37,249 bases of DNA from JAPHSX01 sp050298555 (GCA_050298555.1 JBNKUL010000089.1:1-37249), one strand, 5' to 3'. Shown: positions 10,696 through 19,028, counted from the first letter of the stretch. Program-made: numbers and translations. Notes: generated by a model not told the origin, from the sequence alone.

Positions 10696-11277
10696 CTACC
10701 CCAGCCCCCGCGGCAGCAGCGGCAACAGCTGCTGCACGCTCAACGGCCGCCGCAGCGCCGCCACAACCTCGGGGAGCGGCTCGGCCAGGTTGAGGCGGTA
10801 GTTCACCTCCCCCACCCCGTCGCCGCGCCAGGCGAGCCGTTCGGTCGGCGGCTCGAAGCGGGCATCGACACCGGGCTTGTTGCCGCGCGCGTCGAGACGC
10901 AACCAGCCGTGGCCCGGCAGGTAGACGGTGGCGATACCGTGCAGCATAAAGCCCCCCGCATCGTCGTCCAGGCGCTGGTAGTCGAAGCCCGCCGGAATGT
11001 GGTTGGCGCGCAGCAGCGCCACCAGCAGGTGGCTCTTGGCGTAGCAGTAGCCGTGTCCCCGGCGCAGCACCTCGGAGGCGGCGCAGCTCAGCTCCTCGCC
11101 GTTAATGTCGAGGCTGTGGGCGACCTCGTCACGCACATACTCAAAGCAGCGCCTTGCCGTCTCCTCCACAGTCGCCGCGGCCAGCCGTTTTGCCAGCCGC
11201 TGTATCGCCGGCGCGTCGCAATCGACCACCGCCGTGCAAGCGAGGTAGGGCCGCAGATCGACCTCGTTACTGCTCAT
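10696..11277 (-). CDS. Transglutaminase-like domain protein
   Basis: A 193-residue cytoplasmic protein with the papain-like triad of the transglutaminase fold: Cys78 in GHGYCYAKSHLL, His113 in MLHGIATVYL and Asp129 in LDARGN. Proteins of this type are putative cysteine proteases or amidases; the substrate is unknown. Its ATG lies inside the end of the aminotransferase gene (11-bp overlap), implying translational coupling and shared expression from the leader upstream of that gene. No signal peptide is seen. The domain is clear, the role is not. Confidence 0.85.
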   Translation of the reverse strand: MSSNEVDLRPYLACTAVVDCDAPAIQRLAKRLAAATVEETARRCFEYVRDEVAHSLDINGEELSCAASEVLRRGHGYCYAKSHLLVALLRANHIPAGFDYQRLDDDAGGFMLHGIATVYLPGHGWLRLDARGNKPGVDARFEPPTERLAWRGDGVGEVNYRLNLAEPLPEVVAALRRPLSVQQLLPLLPRGLG

Positions 11278-12445
11278 GGCTCATCCCCTCCATAATCCCC
11301 TCCAGCCGGGCCAGCATCTCATCGATCGCCTCGCCCGTGACGTTGAGTGCCGGCATAAAGCGTAGCCGGTCGTCGCGCGGCGCGTTGAGCAGCAGCTGAT
11401 TATCGAAGGCCACCGCGACGATCCCGCCGGCGCTGTAGTGGCCGGTCTGCAGCGCCAGCAACAGCCCCCTGCCGCTCACCGCCCCCAGGCCGAAGCGTTG
11501 CGACAGCCGCTCGAGCCCCGCACGCAGGTAATCGCCGCGCTGCGCCACCCGCTGCAGGAAGGCCGCGTCGCTCACCACATCGAACACGGCAGCGCCCACC
11601 GCCGTCATCAAGGGGTTGCCGCTATAGGTGCCGCCCTGATCGCCGGGCGCGAAGCAGCTCACCTGCTCGGTCGCCAGCAGCGCCGCCAGCGGCACGCCGC
11701 CGCCGATCCCCTTGCCCAGGGTCATGATGTCGGGCGCGATGCCGTAGTGCTGGTAGGCGAAGAGTTCGCCCGTGCGCCCCATGCCGCTCTGCACCTCGTC
11801 GACGATCAGCAGCACATTATTTTCGCCGGTGAGCTTACGCAGCTGTTGCACGTATTCCGGGTCGGCCTCCACCACGCCGCCCTCGCCCTGAATTAGCTCC
11901 AGCATCACCGCCACCGTGTTGTCGTCGATGGCCTGTGCGACGGCGTCGATATCGTTAAACGCTACCTTGCTGAAACCGGGTACCTTGGGCTCGAACAACG
12001 CATCCCACCCCGCCTTGCCGCTGGCCGACATGGTGGCGAGGGTGCGGCCGTGGAAGCCGTTCCGCATCGTGATGATGCCGTAGGCGCCCCCCTTGTGCAG
12101 GGCCCCCCACTTACGCGCCAGCTTGATCGCCCCCTCGTTCGCCTCGGCACCGGAGTTGGTGAAGAAGACATGGTCGAAGAGGCTGTGCGAGACGAGACGG
12201 TTCGCCAGCGCCACCATCGGCTCGTTGTAGAAGGCGGGGCCGGTATTGAGCAGCCTCTGCGCCTGCGCATTGAGGGCATCGCGAATCACCGCCGGCGAAT
12301 GGCCCAGCGCGTTCACCGCCCACCCCTGGATAAAGTCGAGATAGCGTCGCCCCTGCCCATCCTCCAGCCAGCTGCCGCTACCGCGCACGAACACGGTATC
12401 GGGCCGATGGGTGATGGGCATAACTGCATCGAATTGTGGGGACAT
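11267..12445 (-). CDS. argD: Acetylornithine-type class III aminotransferase
   Basis: The 392-residue PLP enzyme matches the ArgD subgroup: NSGAEANEGAIKLARKW binds the cofactor phosphate, FHGRTLATMSASG follows, IVDEVQSGMGRTG carries the PLP aspartate and TLGKGIGGGVPLAA the Schiff-base lysine. The expected reaction is transamination of N-acetylglutamate semialdehyde to N-acetylornithine in arginine synthesis; close relatives act on succinyl-diaminopimelate or other omega-amines, so the substrate is not certain. GAGGAGAAG precedes the ATG. The upstream minus strand has a promoter, a structured leader and an intrinsic terminator (12474-12508), which suggests attenuation. It is followed by the overlapping transglutaminase-like gene. 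Confidence 0.88.
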   Translation of the reverse strand: MSPQFDAVMPITHRPDTVFVRGSGSWLEDGQGRRYLDFIQGWAVNALGHSPAVIRDALNAQAQRLLNTGPAFYNEPMVALANRLVSHSLFDHVFFTNSGAEANEGAIKLARKWGALHKGGAYGIITMRNGFHGRTLATMSASGKAGWDALFEPKVPGFSKVAFNDIDAVAQAIDDNTVAVMLELIQGEGGVVEADPEYVQQLRKLTGENNVLLIVDEVQSGMGRTGELFAYQHYGIAPDIMTLGKGIGGGVPLAALLATEQVSCFAPGDQGGTYSGNPLMTAVGAAVFDVVSDAAFLQRVAQRGDYLRAGLERLSQRFGLGAVSGRGLLLALQTGHYSAGGIVAVAFDNQLLLNAPRDDRLRFMPALNVTGEAIDEMLARLEGIMEGMSHEQ

Positions 12446-12473
12446 CGCTCTTCTCCTCGCTTTGTTTCAGACA

Positions 12474-12508
12474 ATAAAAAAGCCGTTGGTCCCGGGGACT
12501 AACGGCTT
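12474..12508 (-). terminator. Intrinsic terminator in the argD leader (candidate attenuator)
   Basis: On the minus strand AAGCCGTT and AACGGCTT (12508-12501 and 12487-12480) pair around an inner GTCCC/GGGAC stem and are followed by a run of six T. It ends about 30 nt upstream of the aminotransferase start, in the same direction, so it would stop transcription before the gene unless it is overridden. Confidence 0.7.
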
Positions 12509-12543
12509 CTTAAAAAGTAGTGCTGATGTTATTGCTTAACGCA

Positions 12544-12639
12544 TCAACTCACCCTCTCCAGACACAACGTCCCCGGCTCGGCTGCATGGTTTCGCAGCAA
12601 GCTGTTTCGGCGTCGCATTGTGTCGGTGAATCTGTTCAT
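12544..12639 (-). other. Possible leader peptide and structured leader upstream of argD
   Basis: A 31-codon ORF (ATG at 12639, TGA ending at 12544) reads MNRFTDTMRRRNSLLRNH and onward, with four Arg codons in nine positions, upstream of an arginine-pathway-type gene. In the same stretch GACACAA and TTGTGTC (12561-12567, 12618-12624) would close a 64-nt domain containing a CAGC-AA-GCTG hairpin. No good ribosome site is seen. It is either an attenuation peptide or a structured RNA; both are tentative. The 12446-12792 gap holds nothing else I can support. Confidence 0.35.
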
Positions 12640-12646
12640 GTGGAGC

Positions 12647-12676
12647 AGTGTGCGGCAGCGGACGAGCGGCTGTCAA
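12647..12676 (-). promoter_or_regulatory. Candidate sigma-70 promoter for the argD leader
   Basis: A perfect -35 TTGACA (12676-12671) is followed 18 nt later by CACACT as -10 (12652-12647). Transcription would start near 12640, just ahead of the leader ORF and terminator. Confidence 0.5.
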
Positions 12677-12792
12677 TAACCTCATAAGTCGCGCTCAATT
12701 TGCCGATAAATATTTTCCGTTCTCCAACACATGGCGGCGGCCAGCTGCGCCTGCTAACACTCTCTCATGCAGCAGAAAGAGGAGGGCCCGTG

Positions 12793-13017
12793 ATGACCAA
12801 CGAAATCCTGATGCATATCAATGAGAACATGACGGCGGAACAGCAGCGCGAGTTCCTGCTCAACTTCGGCAACCGCCCCGGCGGTCTGGAGGCCCCCCAC
12901 CACTGCGACAGGGAGCACTTTATGTTCGTCGCCTACGACCCCGAGGAGCTCTGCCCCCACGACTTGGTGGCGATTGCCGAGGAGTCCGGCCTGCATGCGC
13001 AGGTGATCGACCTGTAA
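12793..13017 (+). CDS. Small conserved-looking protein, unknown function
   Basis: 74 residues from the ATG at 12793, chosen because GGAGGG sits 6 nt upstream; the longer open frame lacks this. The second half (HFMFVAYDPEELCPHDLVAI, then AEESGLHAQVIDL) has the beta-alpha-beta pattern of ferredoxin-like small domains such as heavy-metal-associated folds, but the metal-binding CxxC is absent. It is codirectional with the next gene after 64 nt. No function is assigned. Confidence 0.7.
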   Translation: MTNEILMHINENMTAEQQREFLLNFGNRPGGLEAPHHCDREHFMFVAYDPEELCPHDLVAIAEESGLHAQVIDL

Positions 13018-13081
13018 ACAATAGCGGCAAGTGGTAGTAAGCTGTGCGGGTTACGGCAACAGGGTAAGTCATCGAATTACT

Positions 13082-13531
13082 ATGAGCCTGAAAAATACCT
13101 ACTTCGCGATTGCCAATCCGCTCGCACAGCTTACTCGCTGGCTCAACCCCAGTGAGCATCAGGCCGAGCTGCAACTGCGTGACCAACCACTGGCGGTCCG
13201 CTGGACCGGGCGTGCCGAGCGGCAGATGCGCCGCCTGGCGCAACCGCTGCTGGTGGAGATGCAGCTCTACTTCAGTTGTGTGGTGAAAAAGCGGGTGCTG
13301 TTCCATGAGCAGCAAGGGGAGCAGCCGCTGGAGCAGGAGGGTATTAAGGTCAACGAGCGGCTTCAGGTCATATTCCGCACCGTGCAGTCCAACGCCTGCG
13401 ACCCGGTGGAGTTTGCCGCCCACTACCCGGAGCAGCGGGAGCTCGACTCAACAGCGGCCAAACGGATGCATGCCCGCGCCCTGCGTATCGATTACGCCGA
13501 TGGCCAGTGGCAGGGGGAGTTTGAGATCTGA
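13082..13531 (+). CDS. Hypothetical protein
   Basis: 149 residues from the ATG at 13082 (MSLKNTYFAIANP); the 17 residues upstream in frame look non-coding. It is a soluble, basic, arginine-rich protein with a Cys in LYFSCVVKKRVLF and no signal peptide, membrane segment or motif that I recognise. Codon use matches the GC-rich neighbours, supporting a real gene. It is followed by a single REP and a palindrome before the convergent rhodanese gene. Confidence 0.7.
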   Translation: MSLKNTYFAIANPLAQLTRWLNPSEHQAELQLRDQPLAVRWTGRAERQMRRLAQPLLVEMQLYFSCVVKKRVLFHEQQGEQPLEQEGIKVNERLQVIFRTVQSNACDPVEFAAHYPEQRELDSTAAKRMHARALRIDYADGQWQGEFEI

Positions 13532-13540
13532 AATGGTTGT

Positions 13541-13564
13541 GCTGGGCATGGCTGCCCAGCCTAC
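13541..13564 (-). repeat. Single REP, GTAG + GCTGGGCA family
   Basis: GCTGGGCA-N4-TGCCCAGC (13541-13560) with GTAG at the foot on the minus strand. The same unit occurs as inverted pairs at 17063-17138 and 32517-32589. It lies between convergent genes. Confidence 0.85.
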
Positions 13565-13581
13565 CGCCTGGTGTTTCCATT

Positions 13582-13604
13582 CCCTCCCCCTGCCAGGGGG
13601 AGGG
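13582..13604. repeat. Perfect 9-bp inverted repeat
   Basis: CCCTCCCCC (13582-13590) and GGGGGAGGG (13596-13604), loop TGCCA, between convergent genes. It looks like another dispersed intergenic palindrome type and may act as a transcript 3' end. Confidence 0.6.
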
Positions 13605-13621
13605 GTAGGGGCCTCAAGGGA

Positions 13622-14059
13622 TCAGCACTGCTCCCACGGCAGGCCGTCAAAACGCCAGCCGCCGCGCGAACTGCGGTGGTGGTCGTCGTCCAGCTCCCCC
13701 TCGAAGCCCTCGAGTACGTTGTAGACATCAGGTATCCCCGCCTCGACCAGCCGGTTGCCCGCGTCGACCGAGCGGTTGCCGCTACGGCAGATGAGGATCA
13801 CCGGCGCCTTGTCGTCACCGCTGACGCCGCCCAGCATCAGTTCACGCACCTGGCGTACGAAGTGGGGGTTGACGTCCCAGTCGGGCTCGTCGATCCAGGG
13901 GATGTGCACCGCCCCCTTGGGGTGGCCGACGAAGAGGAACTCCATGTTGGAACGGATATCGACCAGGATCGCCCGCGGGTTCTGCTGCAACAGCGCATAG
14001 GCCTGCTTCGCGCTGAGGTGTTGGAGGGTGGCCTCGCTCACACTCTCTCTCCCTGACAT
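13622..14059 (-). CDS. Rhodanese-like sulfurtransferase
   Basis: A single rhodanese domain of about 145 residues. The active-site loop is CRSGNRS, with Cys ready for persulfide formation; VDIRSNMEFLFVGHPKGAVH is the typical preceding CDC25-like segment. It has no signal peptide, so it acts in the cytoplasm in sulfur transfer with an unknown partner. The ATG at 14059 has a poor ribosome site, while a GTG at 14041 is preceded by GGGAGAGA and may be the true start. The C-terminal DDDHH...GGW region is typical of this small subgroup. Confidence 0.88.
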   Translation of the reverse strand: MSGRESVSEATLQHLSAKQAYALLQQNPRAILVDIRSNMEFLFVGHPKGAVHIPWIDEPDWDVNPHFVRQVRELMLGGVSGDDKAPVILICRSGNRSVDAGNRLVEAGIPDVYNVLEGFEGELDDDHHRSSRGGWRFDGLPWEQC

Positions 14060-14112
14060 TTATTGTTGAATTTGAGTATAGGGATTATCGCTAAACATAG
14101 GAACCGGACGGC

Positions 14113-15270
14113 TCACGGGCTCACACACACCCGGTCCCGTCCCTCCTCCTTCGCCTGGTAGAGGGCCCTGTCGGCGGCGATACGCAACCTCTCCTCACTG
14201 TCCCCGGGTTGCGGCACCATCGTCGCCACGCCGACACTGATGGTGACATGGTCGGCCGCGGCGGAACGGCAGTGGGGGATGTGCAACAGCTTGACGTCAT
14301 TACGCATCTGCTCGGCGATGTGCTGCGCCTCATCCGAGGCCGTCTCCGGCAGGATGATGGCGAACTCCTCACCGCCAAAGCGGGCCGCCATATCGCTCAT
14401 GCGCTGGGCATTGGATTTAAGCGTATGGGCGACCTCGACCAGGCAGTGATCGCCGGCATCATGACCGTAGCTGTCGTTGTACTGCTTGAAGTAGTCGATA
14501 TCGATATAGAGCAGCGACAGCGGTTGGGCGCTGCGCTGGTGGCGCACCCACTCATGGTCGAGGAAACGATCCATCGAGCGGCGGTTGTCCAGCTTGGTCA
14601 GCTCATCCAGGTTGGCCAGGTCGGTCAGCATCTGGTTGGAACGGGCCAGCTTGTTGGCCAGTTGCTCGTTATCGAAGCGGACCTTGAGCGACTGCGCCAT
14701 GTGGTTATGGAATTTCAGTGCCGAGAGGTACATCAATACGATGTAGATCACGAACAACGCGGCCAGCGCCCGGTAGCCCTCCCCCGCGTGCTGCAGCATG
14801 ACAAACATCAGGCAGCCCACCGGCGGCAGGTAGAACATCGGGAAAGCCACGAAGTAGGGGGTATTGGTATTGAAGGCGCCGGCGGTAATGCCGGTGTAGA
14901 TGACAAACAGCACCACCTGGTAGGGGGCGGGCCAGGCCGGGTCGAAGAAGAGTGCCAGGGCGCCCCACACCAGGCCTCCGGCAAAGGTGCCGGCCACATA
15001 GGCGCGCCCCCAGGGCACAATCTCATCATCTGTTGGGTGGCGGCGCGCAAAGGCCACATTGATCGCCAGGCGGACAAGGGTGATGGCAACGGCGCAGAGC
15101 AGCCAGATCAGCAACCCGTGGTGGTCGGCCACCGCCCACAACATCGCCACACTGACGATGGCGGTAAAGATACCGAGGACCTGTATCGTCGCCCCCTGAT
15201 GGTAGAGCAGGCGGATCTGCTCTGCCCTTATCGCGGGTTCGACAGGCTCGGGAAGAATGGCTCGCAACAT
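14113..15270 (-). CDS. Membrane-bound diguanylate cyclase (GGDEF)
   Basis: About 385 residues from the ATG at 15270 (MLRAILPEPVEPAI); the frame stays open to a GTG at 15345, adding 25 polar residues I consider less likely. About six hydrophobic segments fill the N-terminal half, including TAIVSVAMLWAV, LLIWLLCAVAITLV and LFVIYIVLMYLSAL. A short coiled linker then leads to a GGDEF domain with the active form ARFGGEEFAIIL and an I-site RMSD five residues before it, so it should make c-di-GMP and be product-inhibited. The sensor signal is unknown. It is divergent from the TtcA-like gene, and the promoters must share 15271-15392. Confidence 0.93.
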   Translation of the reverse strand: MLRAILPEPVEPAIRAEQIRLLYHQGATIQVLGIFTAIVSVAMLWAVADHHGLLIWLLCAVAITLVRLAINVAFARRHPTDDEIVPWGRAYVAGTFAGGLVWGALALFFDPAWPAPYQVVLFVIYTGITAGAFNTNTPYFVAFPMFYLPPVGCLMFVMLQHAGEGYRALAALFVIYIVLMYLSALKFHNHMAQSLKVRFDNEQLANKLARSNQMLTDLANLDELTKLDNRRSMDRFLDHEWVRHQRSAQPLSLLYIDIDYFKQYNDSYGHDAGDHCLVEVAHTLKSNAQRMSDMAARFGGEEFAIILPETASDEAQHIAEQMRNDVKLLHIPHCRSAAADHVTISVGVATMVPQPGDSEERLRIAADRALYQAKEEGRDRVCVSP

Positions 15271-15392
15271 ATCCCAACAATTTTCATCAATGCCGCCTCC
15301 ATTCGGCCTATTTACTCCCTGACTCACATCCCCTGAGCATAACACCTAACACCACCTGCCACCCCGCTGCGTTTCAGGGTAAAATTTCGCCC

Positions 15393-16169
15393 ATGAGCAA
15401 AAAGCGCAATTTGATCAAGATCCCGAAACTGATGATGCGCCCCATCGGGCGCGCCATCGGTGACTTTAAGATGATCCGCGAGGGCGACCGCATCCTGCTG
15501 GGCCTCTCCGGTGGCAAGGACTCGCTGACCCTGCTGCACGTGCTGCGCCAGCTGCAGAGCTATGCGCCGGTCAAGTTCGAGCTGGGGGCAGTCACCATCG
15601 ACCCGATGATCCCCGGCTTCGACCCCTCGGTGCTGAAGCCCTACCTGGCCGATATGGGGATCCCCTATATCTACGACTCGGAGCCCATCGCCGAGGAGGC
15701 GGAGAAGTTCATCGAGGACCCCAGCTTCTCCTTTTGCGCCTTCTGCTCGCGCCTCAAGCGCGGCTCCATCTACGCCAGGGCACGGGAAGAGGGCTACAAC
15801 GTCATCGCCCTGGCCCAACACCTGGACGACCTCGCCGAGAGCTTCCTCATGTCCGCCTTCCACCGCGGCCAGCTCGGCACCATGAAGGCGCACTACCTCA
15901 ACGACCAGGGCGACCTGCGTATCATCCGCCCGCTGGTCTATGTGCGCGAACGCCAGACCGCCGCCTTCGCCGAGAACGTGCAGCTGCCGGTGGTGCCCGA
16001 TAACTGCCCCGCCTGCTTCTCCAAGCCGACCGAGCGCCAGCACTACAAGCAGCTGCTGGCCGAGGAGGAGGGGCGCTACAAGAACCTGTTCCGCAACCTG
16101 CTGCACACCCTCAAACCGCTGATGGCCGAGGGCAACGAACGGGCGGTACAGAACGAGATCGAGCTCTAA
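15393..16169 (+). CDS. ttcA: TtcA-family PP-loop protein (tRNA 2-thiocytidine synthesis type)
   Basis: 258 residues with PP-loop SGGKDS (39-44), CAFC (115-118) before SRLKRG, and a second pair CPAC (205-208). This is the layout of TtcA enzymes, which use ATP and a 4Fe-4S cluster to thiolate C32 of tRNA. It is shorter than E. coli TtcA (about 311 residues), so it may be a TtcA-like paralogue. TAAAAT lies 7 nt before the ATG with no ribosome site, suggesting a very short or absent leader. Its stop overlaps the next start (TAATG), coupling it to the acyltransferase. Confidence 0.85.
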   Translation: MSKKRNLIKIPKLMMRPIGRAIGDFKMIREGDRILLGLSGGKDSLTLLHVLRQLQSYAPVKFELGAVTIDPMIPGFDPSVLKPYLADMGIPYIYDSEPIAEEAEKFIEDPSFSFCAFCSRLKRGSIYARAREEGYNVIALAQHLDDLAESFLMSAFHRGQLGTMKAHYLNDQGDLRIIRPLVYVRERQTAAFAENVQLPVVPDNCPACFSKPTERQHYKQLLAEEEGRYKNLFRNLLHTLKPLMAEGNERAVQNEIEL

Positions 16170-17044
16170 TGACCTCCCCCCTGGGCCTGCTGCTGCGCCT
16201 GCTCGGCGCCCTGCCGCTGCCGCTGCTGCACGCCATCGGCACCCTGTTCGGGCAGCTCGTCAGCCTGCTCCCCAACCGCAACCGCCGCGTCACCCTGCGC
16301 AACCTGGAGCTCTGTTTTCCCGAGATGGGCGAGCGGCAGCGGGCCCGCCTGCTGGTGCAGAGCCTGCAGGAGACCGGCAAGACCTTTATGGAGACGGCGC
16401 TGATGTGGAGCGGCTCGCGCCGCCGCCTCCTCGGCCTGGTGAAGGAGGTGGAGGGGGAGGAGCACCTTGAGGCGGCGCTGGAAAAGGGCAAGGGGGTGAT
16501 CCTGGCGGCGCCTCATCTGGGCAGCTGGGAGTTGATCGGCCACTACATTGCCGATAGCGCCCCCATCACCTGCCTCTACAAGCCGCCGCGCAGCGAGGCG
16601 GTGGAGGCGGCGATGCGCCAGGGGCGCATGCACCTGGGCGTCAAACTGGCGCCGACGGATACCAGTGGCGTCAAGACGATGCTGGGGGTACTCAAAGCGG
16701 GCGAGGTGGCCGGCATCCTGCCGGACCAGGACCCGGGAAGGAGCGGCGGCGTCTTCGCCCCCTTCTTCGGCGTCGAGGCCAACACCATGACCCTGCTCGG
16801 CAAGCTGGCCTCCAAGAGCGGCGCCACCGTGCTGGTGAGCTACGCCGAGCGCCTCTCCTGGGGGCGCGGCTACCGACTCCACTTCCTCCCCTGCGAGCCA
16901 GCGGTCAACGAGCGCGACCCGCTCGCCTCCACCGCCGCCCTCAACGCCGCGGTGGAGGCGGCGGTACGCCAATGCCCGCAGCAGTACCAGTGGAGCTACA
17001 AGCGTTTTCGCATCCGCCCGAAGGGCGAGAAACCTCTCTACTAG
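16169..17044 (+). CDS. LpxL/HtrB-type lysophospholipid (lipid A) acyltransferase, copy 1
   Basis: 291 residues. A hydrophobic N-terminal stretch (LLLRLLGALPLPLLHAIG) anchors it to the inner membrane. The catalytic HX4E is HLGSWE (116-121); further family blocks are LPDQDPGRSGGVFAPFFG and QYQWSYKRFRIRPKG. Such enzymes add secondary acyl chains to lipid A from acyl-ACP. It is one base coupled to the TtcA-like gene. A second family member is encoded convergently just downstream; I cannot tell which is LpxL and which LpxM-like. Confidence 0.9.
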   Translation: MTSPLGLLLRLLGALPLPLLHAIGTLFGQLVSLLPNRNRRVTLRNLELCFPEMGERQRARLLVQSLQETGKTFMETALMWSGSRRRLLGLVKEVEGEEHLEAALEKGKGVILAAPHLGSWELIGHYIADSAPITCLYKPPRSEAVEAAMRQGRMHLGVKLAPTDTSGVKTMLGVLKAGEVAGILPDQDPGRSGGVFAPFFGVEANTMTLLGKLASKSGATVLVSYAERLSWGRGYRLHFLPCEPAVNERDPLASTAALNAAVEAAVRQCPQQYQWSYKRFRIRPKGEKPLY

Positions 17045-17062
17045 GTCACACCACGTAGCCTC

Positions 17063-17138
17063 GTAGGCTGGGCAGTCATGCCCAGCAGCGGCACTGGAAT
17101 TGTGCGGGAACATCGCTGGGCATGACTGCCCAGCCTAC
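17063..17138. repeat. BIME: inverted pair of GTAG + GCTGGGCA REPs
   Basis: A plus-strand REP at 17063-17086 and a minus-strand REP at 17115-17138, each GTAG plus GCTGGGCA-N4-TGCCCAGC, with 28 nt between. It fills the gap between convergent acyltransferase genes, where it could act as a two-way transcript end. Confidence 0.9.
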
Positions 17139-17145
17139 GCCAAAA

Positions 17146-18150
17146 TTATTCCGGCCGCGGGCGCGGCCCCGACCCCTTCACCCCCTTCATGGTGTAGGGC
17201 GGCGGCGCGCCGTCGGGGCGGGTCTGGAAGATGCGTAGCGACCACATGTACTGCTCCGGCGCCACGCGGATCAACTTCTCCAGCTCCTCATTCATGCGCA
17301 CGGTATCGGCCTCGACATCCTTGCTGGGGAAATTCTCCAGCGGCGGGTAGATGCGGGCCACGTAGTCGCCGCTCTCGGGGCGGTAGACGGTGCCGTAGGG
17401 CAGCACCACCGCGCCGCTCACCTTCGCCAGCCGCGACAGGGCGTTAATAGTGGCGGTCTGCACGCCGAAGAAGGGGACGAAGATGGAGTTCTCCGGCCCC
17501 AGGTCCTCGTCGGGCAGGTAGTAGAAGGCGTGCCCCGCCTTGATCGCCTTGATCACCGGGCGCATCCCCTCCTCGCGGCGGAACAGCACACAGGAGTAGC
17601 GTACCCGCCCCTTCGCCATGAACCAGTCCATCACCGGGTTGCGCGCCTGCTTCACCAGGCCGAGGATCGGGTGGTAGCGGCTCAGGGCCAGGGCGCCGGC
17701 GTCGAGCGCGATGTTGTGGCAGGTGAGCAGGATCACCGGACGCCCCGCCTGGCGCTGCGCCTCCAGGTGTTCGAAACCCTCCACCTTCAGCAGCCTGTCG
17801 ATGCGACGGCGGCTGCCCCACCAGAGGATGCCGTAGTCGAGGAAGGACTGGGCCATCAGCTGGAGGTAGCGGCGCACCATGCGCTCACGCGTCTCGGCAT
17901 CATGCTCGGGGAAGCACCACTCCAGGTTGGTGGCGACGATCTCGCGCCGCTTCCTGTTCTTGCTGTAGACCAGGTCGCCCGCCTTCGCCCCCAGCCAGCG
18001 CCGCAACGCCCCCGGCAGCAGCGCCAGCAGCCCCAGCAGCCCCAGCCCCAGCCAGGTGCCCCACAGGCGTGGTGCCAGCAACTGCCGACCGAAGGGGGGC
18101 GGATAGTGGCTCTCCACCAGGGTCTCGGGGACCTTGCGCCTCTCCATCAT
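17146..18150 (-). CDS. LpxL/HtrB-type lysophospholipid acyltransferase, copy 2
   Basis: 334 residues with an N-terminal membrane segment (LGLGLLGLLALLPGALRRWLG), HX4D as HNIALD (145-150), YLPDEDLGPENSIFVPFFG and the C-terminal QYMWSLRIFQTRPDG. It belongs to the same family as the convergent 16169-17044 gene but differs much in sequence, so it is an old paralogue and not a recent copy. The start overlaps the fructosamine kinase stop by ATGA; GGAG lies 9 nt upstream. Role: late acylation of lipid A at the inner membrane. Confidence 0.92.
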   Translation of the reverse strand: MMERRKVPETLVESHYPPPFGRQLLAPRLWGTWLGLGLLGLLALLPGALRRWLGAKAGDLVYSKNRKRREIVATNLEWCFPEHDAETRERMVRRYLQLMAQSFLDYGILWWGSRRRIDRLLKVEGFEHLEAQRQAGRPVILLTCHNIALDAGALALSRYHPILGLVKQARNPVMDWFMAKGRVRYSCVLFRREEGMRPVIKAIKAGHAFYYLPDEDLGPENSIFVPFFGVQTATINALSRLAKVSGAVVLPYGTVYRPESGDYVARIYPPLENFPSKDVEADTVRMNEELEKLIRVAPEQYMWSLRIFQTRPDGAPPPYTMKGVKGSGPRPRPE

Positions 18151-19028
18151 GCGCGCAACTCCGCCAGCAGGCGCCCGGCCATCCCCTCGGCCTGGGAGCC
18201 GTAGCCGCCGCCGAACATATTGAAGTGGTTAAGGATGTGGTAGAGGTTGTAGAGGGTCTTGCGCACCGCGTAACCGGGGTCGAGCGGCCACGCCTCACCG
18301 TAGGCGGCGTAGAACCCGCCGCCAAAGCCGCCGAACAGCTCGGTCATCGCGAGGTCGGCCTCGCGGTCGCCGTAGTAGACCGCCGGGTCGAAGATGACCG
18401 GCTCACCATCACGAGTAAAGGAGTAGTTGCCGGACCAGAGATCGCCGTGCAGCAGCGAGGGCTCGGGAACATAGCCCTCAAACAGGCCGGGGAGATCCGC
18501 CATCAGGCGTTCGCCATCACTTTGCAGTCGTCGCGAGGCGCCGTTGCGCGCCGCCATCTCAAGCTGCGCCCCCAGCCGCTGCTCGCGCCAGAACGCGATC
18601 CAGTCGCGGTGCCGCCGGTTCGGCTGGGGGGTGGAGCCGATGGTGTTGTCACGAAACCAGCCGAACTGGTCGCTGGTTGTGCGGTGCAAGGCTGCCAGCT
18701 CCTGCCCCAGCCGTGTCGGCGAACCGCTGCCGCCCAGCGGCAAATCTTCCATCACGATAAAGGCCTGGCCATCACTCGTTCCCGTCGCCAGCGGCTGGGG
18801 CACCTTAATCGCACCGCTCCCGGCCAGCTCGTTCAGGCCGTCGTACTCCGCCTCGAACATCGCCAGCCTGTCACCGCCGTTAAGCTTGACGAAGAAACTG
18901 CGTGCGCCATCGGTGACGCGGTAGGCACTGTTGATGCAGCCGCCACCCAGGGCCTCCTTTTCGCTCACGCGAAAGGGTTCGCCGGAGGCTCTACTAATGG
19001 TTGCGGCTATCTCGTCCCAAAGGGCCAT
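18147..19028 (-). CDS. Fructosamine kinase family protein
   Basis: 293 residues from the ATG at 19028; a TTG three codons earlier is also in frame. Protein-kinase-like fold: ALGGGCINSAYRV is the nucleotide loop, HGDLWSGN the catalytic loop and FDPAVYYGDREADLAM the metal-binding segment, all typical of bacterial fructosamine/ribulosamine kinases that phosphorylate glycated amines so that they fall off proteins. It is a cytosolic repair enzyme. It is translationally coupled to the acyltransferase, although the functions look unrelated. Confidence 0.93.
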   Translation of the reverse strand: MALWDEIAATISRASGEPFRVSEKEALGGGCINSAYRVTDGARSFFVKLNGGDRLAMFEAEYDGLNELAGSGAIKVPQPLATGTSDGQAFIVMEDLPLGGSGSPTRLGQELAALHRTTSDQFGWFRDNTIGSTPQPNRRHRDWIAFWREQRLGAQLEMAARNGASRRLQSDGERLMADLPGLFEGYVPEPSLLHGDLWSGNYSFTRDGEPVIFDPAVYYGDREADLAMTELFGGFGGGFYAAYGEAWPLDPGYAVRKTLYNLYHILNHFNMFGGGYGSQAEGMAGRLLAELRA

